NCBI GenBank assembly: GCA_030686995.1
Contig: CM060693.1
Span: 122,439,228 to 122,503,227, forward strand
DNA length: 64,000 nucleotides
Origin: Artemisia argyi
Lineage: Eukaryota > Streptophyta > Magnoliopsida > Asterales > Asteraceae
Reading direction: 5' to 3'
Positions 1 through 10,615 of the stretch are shown here, in pieces. The stretch's first letter is position 1. The number at the start of each line of letters is the position of its first letter. Both the position numbers and the translations under genes were made by a program. The notes beneath the pieces are model-generated. The model was given only the letters and a program-made list of their open reading frames with translations. It did not search any database and had not been told where the DNA came from.

Positions 1-2
1 TG

Positions 3-3000
3 CAAATTGCTAGCCCACGAAGTACCGCACACGTCCACCCTCAGGATATACCAGAAACTGTCCCAAAGCCAGGAGTTGTCTTTGAACCACCCAAAACTAC
101 TGAAGAGAACCCTAAATCCAAACATTCACTACCATATCCATCTAGGTTACAAGACCAAAAGCTCCGCGAAAAAGCAAATCATCAAATGGAAAAGTTTTTA
201 CAAATTTTCCGAGAAATTCATTTTGATATCAGCTTCGCGGATGCTCTCTTGTTGATGCCTAAATTTTCATCAACAATCAAAAATCTGTTGAACAACAAAG
301 AGAAACTATTTGAAGTGGCACGAACTCCACTCAATGAGAACTGCTCTGCGGTTCTTTTGAAACAGCTTCCCGAGAAGCTAGGAGATCCGGGAAAATTTCT
401 CATTCCATGTGTTTTTCCCGGAATGGTTGAGTGCTTCGCCCTGGCCGATCTAGGTGCAAGCATCAACTTGATGCCTTATTCGATATGGAAAAAACTCTCT
501 CTTCCAGAACTCACCGCCACCTGCATGACTCTTGAGCTAGCAGACCGCTCAACATCTCGTCCCCTCGGCATTGCCGAGGATGTATTTGTGAAAGTGGGAA
601 ATTTCCACTTTCCTGCGGATTTTGTGATTGTTGACTTCGACGCTGACCCACGAGTTCCTCTCATTCTGGGAAGAGGATTCTTAAGAACGGGTCGTGCGTT
701 AATCGATGTGCACAAAGAGGAAATAACTCTTCGTGTTGGTAATGAAGCAGTAACATTTAACCTCAATCAAACCTCGAGGTACTCCTCTGATTATGACGCC
801 GAATCGGTTAACCGAATTGATGTCATTGATGTCGCATCTGAGGAGTATTCTCAAGAACTTCTGGGTTACCTTCCGAGTGGCAGTCCCACTCCATCTTCTG
901 AGCCTATCATATCCGACTCTTCCCCTTCTCTCACTCCTTTTGAGGGAAGTGACTTCCTTTGGGAAGATGTCGAAGCTTTTCTCGCCCAAGACAGTTCAAT
1001 TTCAGGAAAATTTGATGAGGACTATCTTGATCCTGAGGGGGATATTCTTTTGCTAGAAAAATTGTTAAACGAAGATCCATCTCCCCCTCTTCCTCCAAAA
1101 ATACTTCATAAAGAGGAAGTCAAAAATGTTGAAATAACTGATGACTTACCTAAGGTTGAGCTTAAGGACTTGCCGCCTCATCTTGAGTATGCATTTCTGG
1201 AGGGTGATGATAAATTACCCGTCATTATTGCTAAAAACTTAAGTGTTGAGGAAAAGGCTGCTCTCATTAAGGTTTTGAAGTCTCATAAACAAGCAATTGC
1301 TTGGCGTCTCTCCGACATCAAGGGCATCGACCCTGAGTTTTGTACTCATAAGATATTAATGGAGGATGACTTCAAACCTGCGGTCCAACATCAAAGAAGG
1401 GTGAATCCAAAAATTCACGAGGTTATCAAACAAGAGGTTTTAAAACTTCTTGATGCCGGATTGATTTACCCTATATCGGACAGTCCTTGGGTCAGCCCAG
1501 TTCACTGTGTTCCAAAAAAGGGTGGCATTACTGTTGTCACAAACGAGGAAAATGAGTTAATTCCAACTCGTTTGGTTACGGGTTGGCGCGTCTGCATTGA
1601 TTATCGTAAATTGAATGACGCCACCCGTAAGGATCATTTTCCTCTGCCCTTTATGGATCAGATGCTCGAGAGATTAGCGGGGAATGAGTACTATTGCTTC
1701 CTCGATGGTTTCTCGGGTTACTTTCAGATTCCCATTGACCCGCAAGACCAAGAAAAGACCACTTTTACGTGCCCCTATGGAACCTTCGCATATAAACGTA
1801 TGCCATTTGGCTTATGTAATGCTCCGGGCACGTTTCAAAGATGTATGATGGCCATTTTTTCCGACATGATCGGGAAAAGTATGGAGGTCTTTATGGACGA
1901 TTTCTCGGTCATTGGGGATTCGTTTAAAACATGTCTCTCCCATTTAGACAGCATGCTAAAACGTTGTGAAGACACAAAGTTATGTCTAAATTGGGAGAAG
2001 AGTCACTTTATGGTCAAAGAGGGCATTGTCCTCGGCCATAAAATTTCAAAAAATGGGATGGAGGTTGACCGTGCCAAAGTGGACGTCATTGCAAAATTGC
2101 CTCATCCCACGACTGTGAAAGGTGTTAGGAGCTTTTTGGGTCACGCCGGTTTTTACCGTAGGTTTATTCAAGATTTTTCTAAAATCGCCCGGCCTATGAC
2201 CCATCTCCTCGAGAAGGATGCTCCTTTTATCTTCTCCCCTGAGTGCATCGAAGCCTTTGAAACATTAAAAAAAAGGCTTACCGAGGCACCAATTCTTGTT
2301 GCCCCCGAATGGGACTTGCCCTTCGAGCTCATGTGTGATGCTAGTGATTATGCTATAGGGGCAGTCTTGGGGCAACGCAATACAAAACATTTTCAGCCTA
2401 TACACTATGCCAGCAAGACTATGACCGAGGCTCAAAGTCATTACACCACCACTGAAAAAGAATTATTAGCTGTGGTGTATGCTTTTGAAAAATTCCGGCC
2501 ATACCTGATTCTGACTAAAAGCATAGTGTATACGGATCATTCGGCTTTGAAGTATCTATTTGCAAAACAAGATGCAAAGCCGAGACTCCTCCGATGGGTT
2601 CTCCTCCTTCAGGAATTTGATATCATCATTCGTGATAAAAAAGGAGCTGAGAACCTAGCTGCTGATCATCTCTCACGTCTTGAAAACCCTCACCAAAATG
2701 CTTTCGAGAAAAAGGAAATAAATGAAACATTTCCTCTCGAAACCCTCAATGTGGTTTCATTTCGTGGAGACTCGATTACCCCATGGTTTGCCGACTTTGC
2801 AAACTATCTTGCGGGTAACTTCATTGTGAAAGGGATGTCGTCCCAACAAAAAAATAAATTTTTCAAAGACGTAAAACATTACTTTTGGGACGACCCCTAC
2901 TTGTTCAAGATATGCGCGGATCAAGTCATCCGGCGGTGTGTGTATGGTCAGGAAGCCGCTGAAATTTTAAAGGCTTGCCATGCTGGTCCCACGGGGGGCC

Positions 3001-4070
3001 ACCACAATCCCAACTACACCGCCAAAAAGGTGTTTGATTCCGGCTTTTATTGGCCCTCAATCTACAAGGATGCCCAGGAATTAGTCAATTCCTGTGACGC
3101 TTGTCAGCGCCACGGAAATAATTCACAAAAGAATGAAATGCCTCAGAATGCAATTCAAGTTTGTGAAATCTTTGATATCTGGGGCATCGACTTTATGGGG
3201 CCATTTCCATCCTCTCACGGCAATAAATACATACTCGTGGCAGTTGACTACTTGTCAAAATGGGTTGAAGCGAAAGCTTTACCCACAAATGATGCCCGAG
3301 TAGTTGTGAAATTTTTAAAAGCTCTCTTTGCCCGATTCGGAACTCCACGTGCTATTATTAGTGATTGTGGTACGCACTTCTGTAATGACAAGTTTGACAA
3401 AGTCATGCAAAAGTACGGTGTGACTCACCGTCTTTCTACCGCGTACCACCCTCAAACGAGTGGACAAGTCGAAGTGTCCAATCGGGGCATTAAAAGAATC
3501 TTGGAAAGAACTGTAGGAGAAAATCATGCATCGTGGTCGGACAAATTAGATGATGCACTTTGGGCTTTCCGTACGGCTTACAAAACACCCATTGGGTGTA
3601 CGCCTTATAAACTTGTGTACGGGAAAGCGTGCCATCTTCCGATCGAGCTTGAGCATAAAGCCTATTGGGCCCTCAAGCATGCCAATTTTGACCTCAGAAC
3701 GGCGGGTGATCACAGAAAAGTTCAACTCAATGAATTAAACGAACTTCGTGATCAAGCTTACGAGAACTCTTTGATCTATAAACAAAAGATAAAGAAGATT
3801 CATGACTCAAAAATCAAAAACCGCGTTTTTAACGTTGGTGATCGAGTCCTTCTTTTCAACTCTAGACTCAAGATCTTCTCGGGAAAGCTCAAAACCCGAT
3901 GGACTGGTCCATTCACCATCACAAAAGTTTATCCTTATGGTACCGTCGAATTATCTCAAAATGACGGTCCTAACTTCAAAGTGAATGGACATCGGTTAAA
4001 GCACTACTTTGGAGAGGACGTACCATCCATGGTCGTCCCGGATCTCCAAACTTTCCCCAAGGACAATTGA
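3..4070 (+). CDS. Athila-type gag-pol polyprotein (5' partial)
   Basis: The frame is open from base 3, so the ATG at 186 is probably internal. Residues here are numbered from that ATG. An aspartic protease site is D88-L-G-A with a later ILG turn near 160. Reverse transcriptase spans about 390-640 with the catalytic F569-M-D-D. RNase H has D718 in CDASD. The integrase zinc site (HHCC type) is near 930-975, and the core has D1002, D1060 and E1096 with the expected 35-residue D-E gap. A GPF module closes the protein, and no chromodomain or env-like frame follows. The frame is unbroken over 4 kb, so the copy may be young. One oddity is Cys in place of the usual Gly just after D1060 (SDCGTHF), which could impair integrase. 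Confidence 0.93.
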   Translation, partial: QIASPRSTAHVHPQDIPETVPKPGVVFEPPKTTEENPKSKHSLPYPSRLQDQKLREKANHQMEKFLQIFREIHFDISFADALLLMPKFSSTIKNLLNNKEKLFEVARTPLNENCSAVLLKQLPEKLGDPGKFLIPCVFPGMVECFALADLGASINLMPYSIWKKLSLPELTATCMTLELADRSTSRPLGIAEDVFVKVGNFHFPADFVIVDFDADPRVPLILGRGFLRTGRALIDVHKEEITLRVGNEAVTFNLNQTSRYSSDYDAESVNRIDVIDVASEEYSQELLGYLPSGSPTPSSEPIISDSSPSLTPFEGSDFLWEDVEAFLAQDSSISGKFDEDYLDPEGDILLLEKLLNEDPSPPLPPKILHKEEVKNVEITDDLPKVELKDLPPHLEYAFLEGDDKLPVIIAKNLSVEEKAALIKVLKSHKQAIAWRLSDIKGIDPEFCTHKILMEDDFKPAVQHQRRVNPKIHEVIKQEVLKLLDAGLIYPISDSPWVSPVHCVPKKGGITVVTNEENELIPTRLVTGWRVCIDYRKLNDATRKDHFPLPFMDQMLERLAGNEYYCFLDGFSGYFQIPIDPQDQEKTTFTCPYGTFAYKRMPFGLCNAPGTFQRCMMAIFSDMIGKSMEVFMDDFSVIGDSFKTCLSHLDSMLKRCEDTKLCLNWEKSHFMVKEGIVLGHKISKNGMEVDRAKVDVIAKLPHPTTVKGVRSFLGHAGFYRRFIQDFSKIARPMTHLLEKDAPFIFSPECIEAFETLKKRLTEAPILVAPEWDLPFELMCDASDYAIGAVLGQRNTKHFQPIHYASKTMTEAQSHYTTTEKELLAVVYAFEKFRPYLILTKSIVYTDHSALKYLFAKQDAKPRLLRWVLLLQEFDIIIRDKKGAENLAADHLSRLENPHQNAFEKKEINETFPLETLNVVSFRGDSITPWFADFANYLAGNFIVKGMSSQQKNKFFKDVKHYFWDDPYLFKICADQVIRRCVYGQEAAEILKACHAGPTGGHHNPNYTAKKVFDSGFYWPSIYKDAQELVNSCDACQRHGNNSQKNEMPQNAIQVCEIFDIWGIDFMGPFPSSHGNKYILVAVDYLSKWVEAKALPTNDARVVVKFLKALFARFGTPRAIISDCGTHFCNDKFDKVMQKYGVTHRLSTAYHPQTSGQVEVSNRGIKRILERTVGENHASWSDKLDDALWAFRTAYKTPIGCTPYKLVYGKACHLPIELEHKAYWALKHANFDLRTAGDHRKVQLNELNELRDQAYENSLIYKQKIKKIHDSKIKNRVFNVGDRVLLFNSRLKIFSGKLKTRWTGPFTITKVYPYGTVELSQNDGPNFKVNGHRLKHYFGEDVPSMVVPDLQTFPKDN

Positions 4071-4120
4071 ATTCGGGGATAGAGTCAAGCTAGCGACTCA
4101 ATGACCAAAAACTAGCAACA

Positions 4121-4178
4121 ATACGGGTTTTCACCCGTATCTCTGATTCTTTCTATTTTCTACCACCGAGTGTGGGGG
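4121..4178 (+). promoter_or_regulatory. Hairpin and AGTGTGGGGG module 1 of element H
   Basis: An 8-bp perfect stem, atacgggt (4121-4128) with acccgtat (4133-4140) around a TTTC loop, is followed by AGTGTGGGGG at 4169-4178. It is the first of three such modules before the LTR. Confidence 0.55.
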
Positions 4179-4352
4179 AATGGTCAACCCCCCGCTGTTT
4201 GAAAAAAATGCATATATGTATATAAGTCTCAAAAAAAAAAAAAAAAAAAAAATTGTATATATATAGAAATAAAGTGAAATTGGTATTTCCGCAGTTAGAT
4301 TCGAATCTTGGCTTTTTACGTTCATAGCTTCGGCATAATAGCCGGGACTTTG

Positions 4353-4397
4353 AATATTGAGGACAATGTTCATTTCTAAGTGTGGGGGGGGGGGGGG
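4353..4397 (+). promoter_or_regulatory. Hairpin and AGTGTGGGG module 2 of element H
   Basis: The stem aatattg/caatgtt (one T-G pair) has loop AGGA at 4360-4363, followed by AGTGTG and a long G run from 4379. The core TTGAGGACAATG recurs in relatives D, F, C and B as TTGGGGACAATG. Confidence 0.55.
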
Positions 4398-4525
4398 AAA
4401 TTCTAGCGAATTTTAACAAATATCTTTTAAGTACCCCCGTTTTTGGCCAAAATTTTCAAAAATTTTTCACTTTATTTCAAAATTTTTATGGTAATCAGTC
4501 CGCCTTGTCTAAGCGACAAAAGGGA

Positions 4526-4876
4526 TTGGCTAGTCCAGGAGCAAACGGCTCTTGGTAAAGACAACTCAAATCCGTTGATGGCTGGCAATTTGCCCAAAAT
4601 TGTGTGGTTCATCAACTCCCCGAAAACAAATGAGTTGGCTAGCCCGCAAGATTATGGCTTGTGGTAAAGGCCGTGGAAAAATCCATAATTGGTAATCAGC
4701 TCACCAAGATGTTGACTAGGTCCATCAAGAGTTGGCTAGTCCAGGAGCAAACGGCTCTTGGTAAAGACTTAACAAATCCGTGTGAAGCTGGTGGTTTGCT
4801 CAAAATCACACGGTTATCAGGTGTGCCACAGTTCTTACACCTGGCTACTCCAGAAGTGATGGCTTTTGGTAAAGAG
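4526..4876 (+). repeat. Four tandem ~105-bp repeats arranged A-B-A-B
   Basis: Each unit starts near TTGGCTAGYCC and has TTGGTAAAG or TGTGGTAAAG about 25 bases later; starts are near 4526, 4634, 4731 and 4840. Units 1 and 3 share 37 identical bases (AGGAGCAAACGGCTCTTGG core). Units 2 and 4 have a different middle. The larger period is therefore about 205 bp. Reading frames are not kept between units, so it is unlikely to be coding. Confidence 0.8.
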
Positions 4877-4904
4877 TTTAAAATCCATCAAGTTTTCTAA
4901 AAAG

Positions 4905-4940
4905 ATTGCTAGGGACTAGCAATAGTTCAGTGTGGGGGAT
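4905..4940 (+). promoter_or_regulatory. Hairpin and polypurine tract next to the H 3' LTR
   Basis: A perfect 8-bp stem attgctag/ctagcaat (4905-4912, 4916-4923) has loop GGA. AGTGTGGGGG (4929-4938) and AT then lead straight into the LTR start at 4941. By position this is the plus-strand priming tract. Confidence 0.75.
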
Positions 4941-4941
4941 T

Positions 4942-4963
4942 GATGAGTGCTCAAACACTCATC
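4942..4963. repeat. Palindrome at the LTR 5' terminus
   Basis: GATGAGTG (4942-4949) and CACTCATC (4956-4963) are perfect reverse complements around CTCAAA, starting one base inside the LTR. Confidence 0.7.
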
Positions 4964-5117
4964 GTTTTTGATATATTTAAACTGCCAAAACGCACAAAAA
5001 CAATCAAAAAGATATCAAAATATTTAAATTATCTCAGGGATTGTGTTTTATGTGTTTTAAAAGCAAAATGTGCAAAAACAAAGAAAAAACGTATAAAGTT
5101 TGCAGTATTGGCAGTTT

Positions 5118-5441
5118 CAGTCCCCCAAGTTTCAAAACTTGTCAATTTTAGTCCCTACGCATTTATTTTTAAGGAAAAGTCAACCCAAAGTTTTAAAAGT
5201 CAAATAATCACAAAATATTATACTTGGGTTGCAAGTTTTCATAAATTACATAATTAGTCCCTGAAAATCCAAAAATGGCAAAAGTAGTCCCTGGGATTTT
5301 TGAAATTTTGAAAAATGTGGAAAAGTGCAAAAATTGGTCCTTGAATTATTGGCATTTGGAAACTTTGGTCTTCATGGTTACTTTGGGAGTATGGCAATTT
5401 CAGTCCTTGGGTTTTGCAAAAATTACAAATATGGTCCTTGT
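5118..5441 (+). repeat. Degenerate array of TTTNGTCCYTG motifs
   Basis: About eight copies resembling CAATTTTGGTCCTTG occur in 325 bp, often about 30 bases apart (for example near 5149, 5250, 5283, 5331, 5397 and 5428). A parallel array lies in the second LTR copy at 8563-8805. Confidence 0.55.
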
Positions 5442-6671
5442 GTAACTACTAACCAACCGGACCCTACTTATATCTAATCCAAAAACCAAACCCAACCCAA
5501 GCAATGTTTGATCCAGTAACACAACCCCAGGCCCACCACTTAGCCCAAACCTTTAAAAACCGTTTTAAATAAACACCCCGGTCAAACTTGCGTTGACCCG
5601 TCCCTTCTTCCCCAACAGACAAGCGCAAAACCAGGGTATTCATCCCCCCCCCCTCCTCGCCTTTTCAACTACTTCACCCCCCCACAATTAATGCCCTCAC
5701 CCACCATCTCCACCACCATAAATGCTCCCCTAAACCCTCACCAACTCCACTAGTTTTGCCCCGTATTAAAATTGGCGCCAAAATACGAATCAGTGGCTAG
5801 GATGCATTGAAGATTAAATTGATGGTTGGGATTTGGTCAGAGGGTCAAGGAAAAGTCTTTGGGACTCTCAGTTTTGAAAAAGTAGCCACGTGGAAGGCTT
5901 AGGGATTGAATTTTTGGTCGATATATAATGATAAGCTCATAGAAGCTTGAAGTGTGTAATTTTCTTAGTTTAATTGTAATTTCAGTTCATTTTGAATGTA
6001 ATGTAACCCTTTTTATTAATGCAAGATCATTTTGAAGTTTAATTTCCAATTTCATTTTTCAAAGTCTTATCTTAAATTTCCAAGTTCTTATTAAGTGAAG
6101 TAATTTATGATTAAGGAACTCAGAAGTTCTTACAAGCTCAGAAATAAGGTATTTCAAGTGTTATAAGCTTATGTGAAACCCTACAATTCAGTTTTCAATA
6201 AAAACTAAAAAAAATAAGAAAAATAAAAATAAAAACAAAAAGTGGTGATCATTGGTGGTATAAGCATGGAGCACAGTGAATATTGGAAGGCTGTGGGTTA
6301 GGAACCTCAGGGGAGGGCATAGGATTGTTTGGTTTGGTCCTTGGTACCTACTCAATAGCTTGGAAGGCTTTGTAAGCTATCAATTCCTTCATTTTTACTC
6401 TCAAGTAGCTTAAGTTGTTTATTTTAGTTTATTGCATCTATAAATTAGCTTAGAGATCAGTGGTGATCATCTGTTTGAGTTTATTATTTGTTTAAATAGA
6501 AATCTCTTCATTAACTGTGTTTAAGAGGGTGTTTGGTTTTAGCTTGTTTGGTGTGTTGTAGTTGTTTATCTGAGTATCTATTAGTTTCTATTAGTTATTT
6601 GGGAATAATTAAGCTCAGGGGAACAAGAGTCTTGGTACAAAACCTTGCAAAAGTCAAAATCAAGAGTTTAT

Positions 6672-6697
6672 AATCACCACAGTCCACTGTGGTGATT
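6672..6697. repeat. Perfect 11-bp hairpin in LTR copy 1
   Basis: Arms aatcaccacag (6672-6682) and ctgtggtgatt (6687-6697) flank loop TCCA. The homologous position in copy 2 (10203-10224) keeps the pairing with different bases. Confidence 0.8.
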
Positions 6698-7016
6698 TTT
6701 GGAGTCCAAATCCCACAAATCCTTTTCATAAGTTAAAGTTTTACCCAAAGTAGTTTTAATATAGCTTATATTAGCTTTTTGGATCATTAAATCAGCTTCC
6801 CAAGTTCACTAAAGTCAAACTTTGTAATTTCTTGAAAAGTCAAATTGTTAAGTCTCAGATTTTGATCAAACTTGGGAGGTGTGTAACTTGTTGGATCCTA
6901 GGTGTTAGATTTTGAAATTTGGTGTGTTTAATCTTTGCCACTTTGTAGATTTTTGTGGATTTTTCCAGATTTTATAGAATTTGTTTGTTGGGTCCCACAT
7001 TGTCACCAAGTTACTT

Positions 7017-7039
7017 GCAGGGCAACCTATCTGCCCTGC
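7017..7039. repeat. 8-bp hairpin in LTR copy 1
   Basis: Arms gcagggca (7017-7024) and tgccctgc (7032-7039) surround a 7-base loop. Copy 2 keeps a 6-bp version at 10547-10569. Confidence 0.65.
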
Positions 7040-7230
7040 TCTCAGTTACCTCAGCCATCCACCCAACTTTGGTGGTCTTGTGTGACTGACCCAGTGGGTC
7101 CCACACCACCACTCTTGCACCTTTCAACCCCCCTCCTACCCAGGAATATGGGTTGACCTTTTGTTTGACCCCAAAGTCTGTGGACCCTACCTTGTTTGAC
7201 CCATAAACTTTGTCCCTTAACTACTCAGTC

Positions 7231-7257
7231 AACAAATAAGCAAAGAGCTTATTTGTT
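7231..7257. repeat. Perfect 11-bp hairpin in LTR copy 1
   Basis: Arms aacaaataagc (7231-7241) and gcttatttgtt (7247-7257) surround loop AAAGA. Copy 2 has a different inverted repeat nearby (AAGCCAA/TTGGCTT). Confidence 0.7.
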
Positions 7258-8562
7258 ATATTTGGCTTATTCAGGCCACTTTTTGGCTTAAGTCTTGCTT
7301 ATTTGAGTTCATTTGACTCAGAGAAACCAATCTCAACCATTGTGGACCCCACATTCCTCTTTTGAGCTTATAAACCTTCACAGTCAACAAAAGTCAACTG
7401 TGAGGTAAATAAGCATTTGAATTGCTTATTCATTGGGCTAAAACAAAAGTGTTTTTGTTAAAGTTAGTTGTTTTTAGCTTATTATTAGTTTAGAAAAAGA
7501 AAAAATCCAAAAAACCAATTTTAATTTTAGTGATAGCTTCTATTTAATAGGAGTTATCAATTTACTTTTCTTTTTAATTTATTTCTAAGTAATATATCAC
7601 TTTTATATTTTTAGAAATTATATTTTAGGTTAAAATAATTTTATAAATTTTTCCAGATTTTTATTTTGTCTTTTAGTGGTTTTCCTAATTAATTCTAGTT
7701 TAATTTAGTTTTAATTAATATTAATTAATTAAATAGCATAATTAGTTTTTAAAGAGTATAACCTAGTTTTTATAATTTTTATAGCTTTTATTTTAGTTAA
7801 AACATTTTTATAAATTTTTCTAGAATTTTTACTGTTCATTTTCTATTTTTTATAATATAATTAGTTTAATTAGTAATTAATAAGTAATTAGAATAATAAT
7901 TAATTAATTAGCTTAAAAATACTTAGAACTAACTTTTTATAATTTTTTAGGATTCCTGTAATGGTTAATTAGATTTATAAAATTTTTCTTAATTTTCTAA
8001 GTCTTTGTAGTATTTTTAATAATTCTAATTAATTTAATTAGTATTAAATAGATAATTAGTAATTAATTAATATTAAATAATTAAATAGTGTAAAAATAAT
8101 TTTTATTTTTCTTAAAATTTTCTTTAATTAATAGGATTGTAAAAATACAAATTTTACACTTTTTACCCTCCCAGTCCTCCAGTTGTACTTTTCATTTTAT
8201 TCGTCTGAGTACGTTTTTTAAATTAAAACGTACGTTTTCAGGTTTAGCTCAAATCTTCGTACTCCAAATTCCCGTAACCATTCACGTAGCTTTCCTAAGC
8301 TATATTTGTTAATAATCTCCACATAATTTTCACAACAAACCCTTTTCTGTGAATAACACCCGATTACGAACACGCTATAGTTACATTTCACACCTCAACG
8401 GGATTTAACGACCCGGTGATACACTATATTACCCGGAGCATTGATCTAGGCTATTTGACTTAGTTGACCATTCTCTGGTCAATTTAGGTTGACGGTTTAA
8501 CATCAATCAGTTATTTAAAATGGAAAAATATCAAATATAACCCTTGTACTATTCTATAATGG

Positions 8563-8805
8563 CATAATTGGTCCTTTGTGTTAACTGTTGGATAATTACA
8601 GGTTTGGCCCTTCAATTATCAGAAAATTACAAGTTAGTCCCTGAAGTTTGGTGAATTGTCAATTTTGGTCCTCGGGGTATTAAAATGGAAAATTTCATTT
8701 AAAGGTTCTTTGGTTTATCACATATGGCAAGTTTAGTCCTTGTAGTATCTTAGGAAACCTGCCATTTCAGACCCCCAACTTTCACTTAATTACATTTTTG
8801 GTCCT
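8563..8805 (+). repeat. Degenerate TTTNGTCCYTG array in LTR copy 2
   Basis: About seven motif copies (near 8565, 8604, 8631, 8663, 8733, 8764 and 8795) match the array in copy 1 in position and in motif, though spacing differs. Confidence 0.5.
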
Positions 8806-10202
8806 TGTGATTTAATACCTAAAAACCAAACGGATCCTTTATTATAAATAAACCAAACAACCAAACTACCCACTATCCTAATCCAGTCCACCAGCCCAAT
8901 CCCTAGTCCAGTCCACTCCAGGGTCAAACCCGGTCAACAAAACCAAACCACCCCTTCTCCTTTTTCCCTCCCAATACCACCACCACCACTCAGATCACCA
9001 TACCACCATACCAGCCCACAGTATTCACTTCCACCTGTCCACAACTTGCTCCTCACCCTTCCATCCACCTCACACAACCTTCCACCTCAACCCCCACTTC
9101 TCCACGCAACACACAGTACCCTAAGACTTTTGGCGCGAAAAAGTTATTTAAACGGTGTGGATTACTCAGACCATATCAACGGCTGGGGAATGGTGGGAAA
9201 TACCCCAGTGGGTCCCACAAACTCAGAAAAACTCTATAAAGGAGAAAAGAAGCAGTGGTGAAGATGTATTAGATTAGTTTTAGTGTAACTTAGTCGTAGG
9301 TAGTATAATTTACTTATTAAGTTGTATTTTCAATTAAAACAAGTTTGTATCAGTTAAGCTTATGTATTTCAATCCTTAGTTAAAGTTAATTTCAAGTTTC
9401 AGTTGCTATCTCAATGTATGCCATTTTCAAGTTTGATAAAAATCACAAAAAATTCAATTGTTGTTATTAGTTATAGTTAAGTCATTTCATAAGCTTATAT
9501 AAGCTCTGACAAAGCTCATACAAGTTTTAGAATACCTTAATTATCTGTTTAGCCATAAAATAGAAAATACCAAAAATAATCAATTAAATAAAAATAAAAT
9601 AAAAAAATCAAAGGAAACTGATCAAGAAGCATGGAGCAAAGGGAATTTTGGATGTTACTAGTTATAGTGCTCATTGGTGAGTTTTAGGAATAGTTTATGG
9701 TACTTGGTTTACTTATTCTCAGTTGGATCCAATTTTGTAAGTCCTTTTTCAATTTTTGCAAATCACCATTTCATCTTCTGATGTTGGAATTTTTATGTGT
9801 TTTAATGTTTATTAGGATTAATATAATAAGTTTATGAAGTTAGGTTGAATGCTTGTTCAAGAAAATCTTTGGTTCTTTAGTTTTTTTTAGTTGACTGTGA
9901 TAATTAGCCTCTTATGAATTATTAGGTTGTTGTTGTTATTTTTGATATTTCTGCGCCCACTTAAGTTTATTACACCATTATATAAGCTTAGGTTTAAAGA
10001 TCATGGCCTGAATCAGTGGAAATCTTAATAAACCATCAAACAGTGAAGTATAAGGGGTGTTTGGATTTGGCTAATGTACTGAGCTTTGGTATTTGTTACC
10101 AGATATAATTCATTTAGACACATAACATATGCCATAACTAGGTCTGTGAAACCCATAACTTGGTCATTTATACAACCAAAAGTCAAAATCCAATTCTAAT
10201 TC

Positions 10203-10224
10203 CCTTGACAGTCAACTGTCAAGG
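10203..10224. repeat. 9-bp hairpin in LTR copy 2, covarying with copy 1
   Basis: Arms ccttgacag (10203-10211) and ctgtcaagg (10216-10224) flank loop TCAA. Flanking bases align with the copy 1 hairpin, but four stem pairs differ on both arms so that pairing is kept. Confidence 0.75.
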
Positions 10225-10546
10225 ATTTTGGGATCCACAAGCCTTAAGTTCTCATCATAAGTAAGTAATTTAGCTTATTTTAGTTTAGTTATAACTTAAT
10301 TAGTCACAATCAATCATAAAATCAAGATCTAAACTCAATAAAGTCAATCTATTAGTTTTTCTTAAAAGTCAAAAAGTGCACATCTCAGATTTTCTCAAAA
10401 CTTCAAGGAATTTTGTAGAATTGTGTATTAGGATCTAGGACTTGAAATTTGTTGTAGTGATACTCTACCAGCCCATCTTTAAGTTCCAACAAGTTTTATA
10501 TTTTTAGGATTTTTACCCTGGGCCCCACTCACCCTCAAAGTAACCT

Positions 10547-10569
10547 GCAGGGCAAGAAAGCTCCCCTGC
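10547..10569. repeat. Small hairpin in LTR copy 2
   Basis: GCAGGG (10547-10552) pairs with CCCTGC (10564-10569). The position matches the 8-bp hairpin of copy 1. Confidence 0.5.
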
Positions 10570-10584
10570 TCCATCAGACCTCAG

Positions 10585-10615
10585 TCACAACACCACCTTT
10601 GGTGGTGTTTTGTGA
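10585..10615. repeat. Long hairpin with a three-base loop in LTR copy 2
   Basis: TCACAACACCACC (10585-10597) faces GGTGGTGTTTTGTGA (10601-10615), pairing fully apart from a 2-base bulge, around loop TTT. Copy 1 retains only CCACC/GGTGG around 7062-7078. Confidence 0.65.

Larger units (their letters stand above)
4071..4940 (+). other. Element H 3' noncoding region
   Basis: No env-like or other convincing frame is present. The stretch holds a 22-base poly-A run (4231-4252), a G run (about 4383-4397), four copies of a roughly 105-bp repeat and three hairpin plus AGTGTGGGGG modules, listed separately. The last module abuts the LTR and supplies the polypurine tract. Confidence 0.75.
1..8500 (+). 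mobile_element. Athila-like Ty3/Gypsy element H, 5' end outside window
   Basis: The order seen is gag end, protease, reverse transcriptase, RNase H, integrase, a noncoding 3' region, a purine tract and a TG-starting LTR at 4941. Integrase lies after RNase H, which is the Ty3/Gypsy order. The FMDD form of the polymerase motif, the DLGA protease motif and the lack of a chromodomain fit the Athila lineage. The 5' LTR and most of gag lie left of the window. The right border is uncertain because a diverged second copy of the LTR sequence follows directly. Confidence 0.85.
4941..8500 (+). repeat. Probable 3' LTR of element H (copy 1 of a ~3.5-kb unit)
   Basis: It starts TGATGAG directly after the polypurine tract. 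The right end is placed by homology with the unit at 8507-12171, which shares landmarks in the same order: a GGTCC-type array, a C-rich stretch, GGCGC, a GCATGGAGCA motif, several hairpins, a long TAATTAA-rich tract (about 7480-8130) and a CGTACGTTT motif. No coding frame is seen. The exact end is unknown because the matching 5' LTR is outside the window. Confidence 0.6.

Noticed and set aside
4131..4419. Minus-strand frames of 80-88 codons after element H pol
   Set aside because: They cross poly-A and poly-G runs and have no features; they are not an env-like gene.
4443..4900. Two frames sharing WLVQEQTALGKD in the tandem repeats
   Set aside because: The repeats are in different frames and the second-unit version ends in a stop, so the similarity only reflects the DNA repeat.
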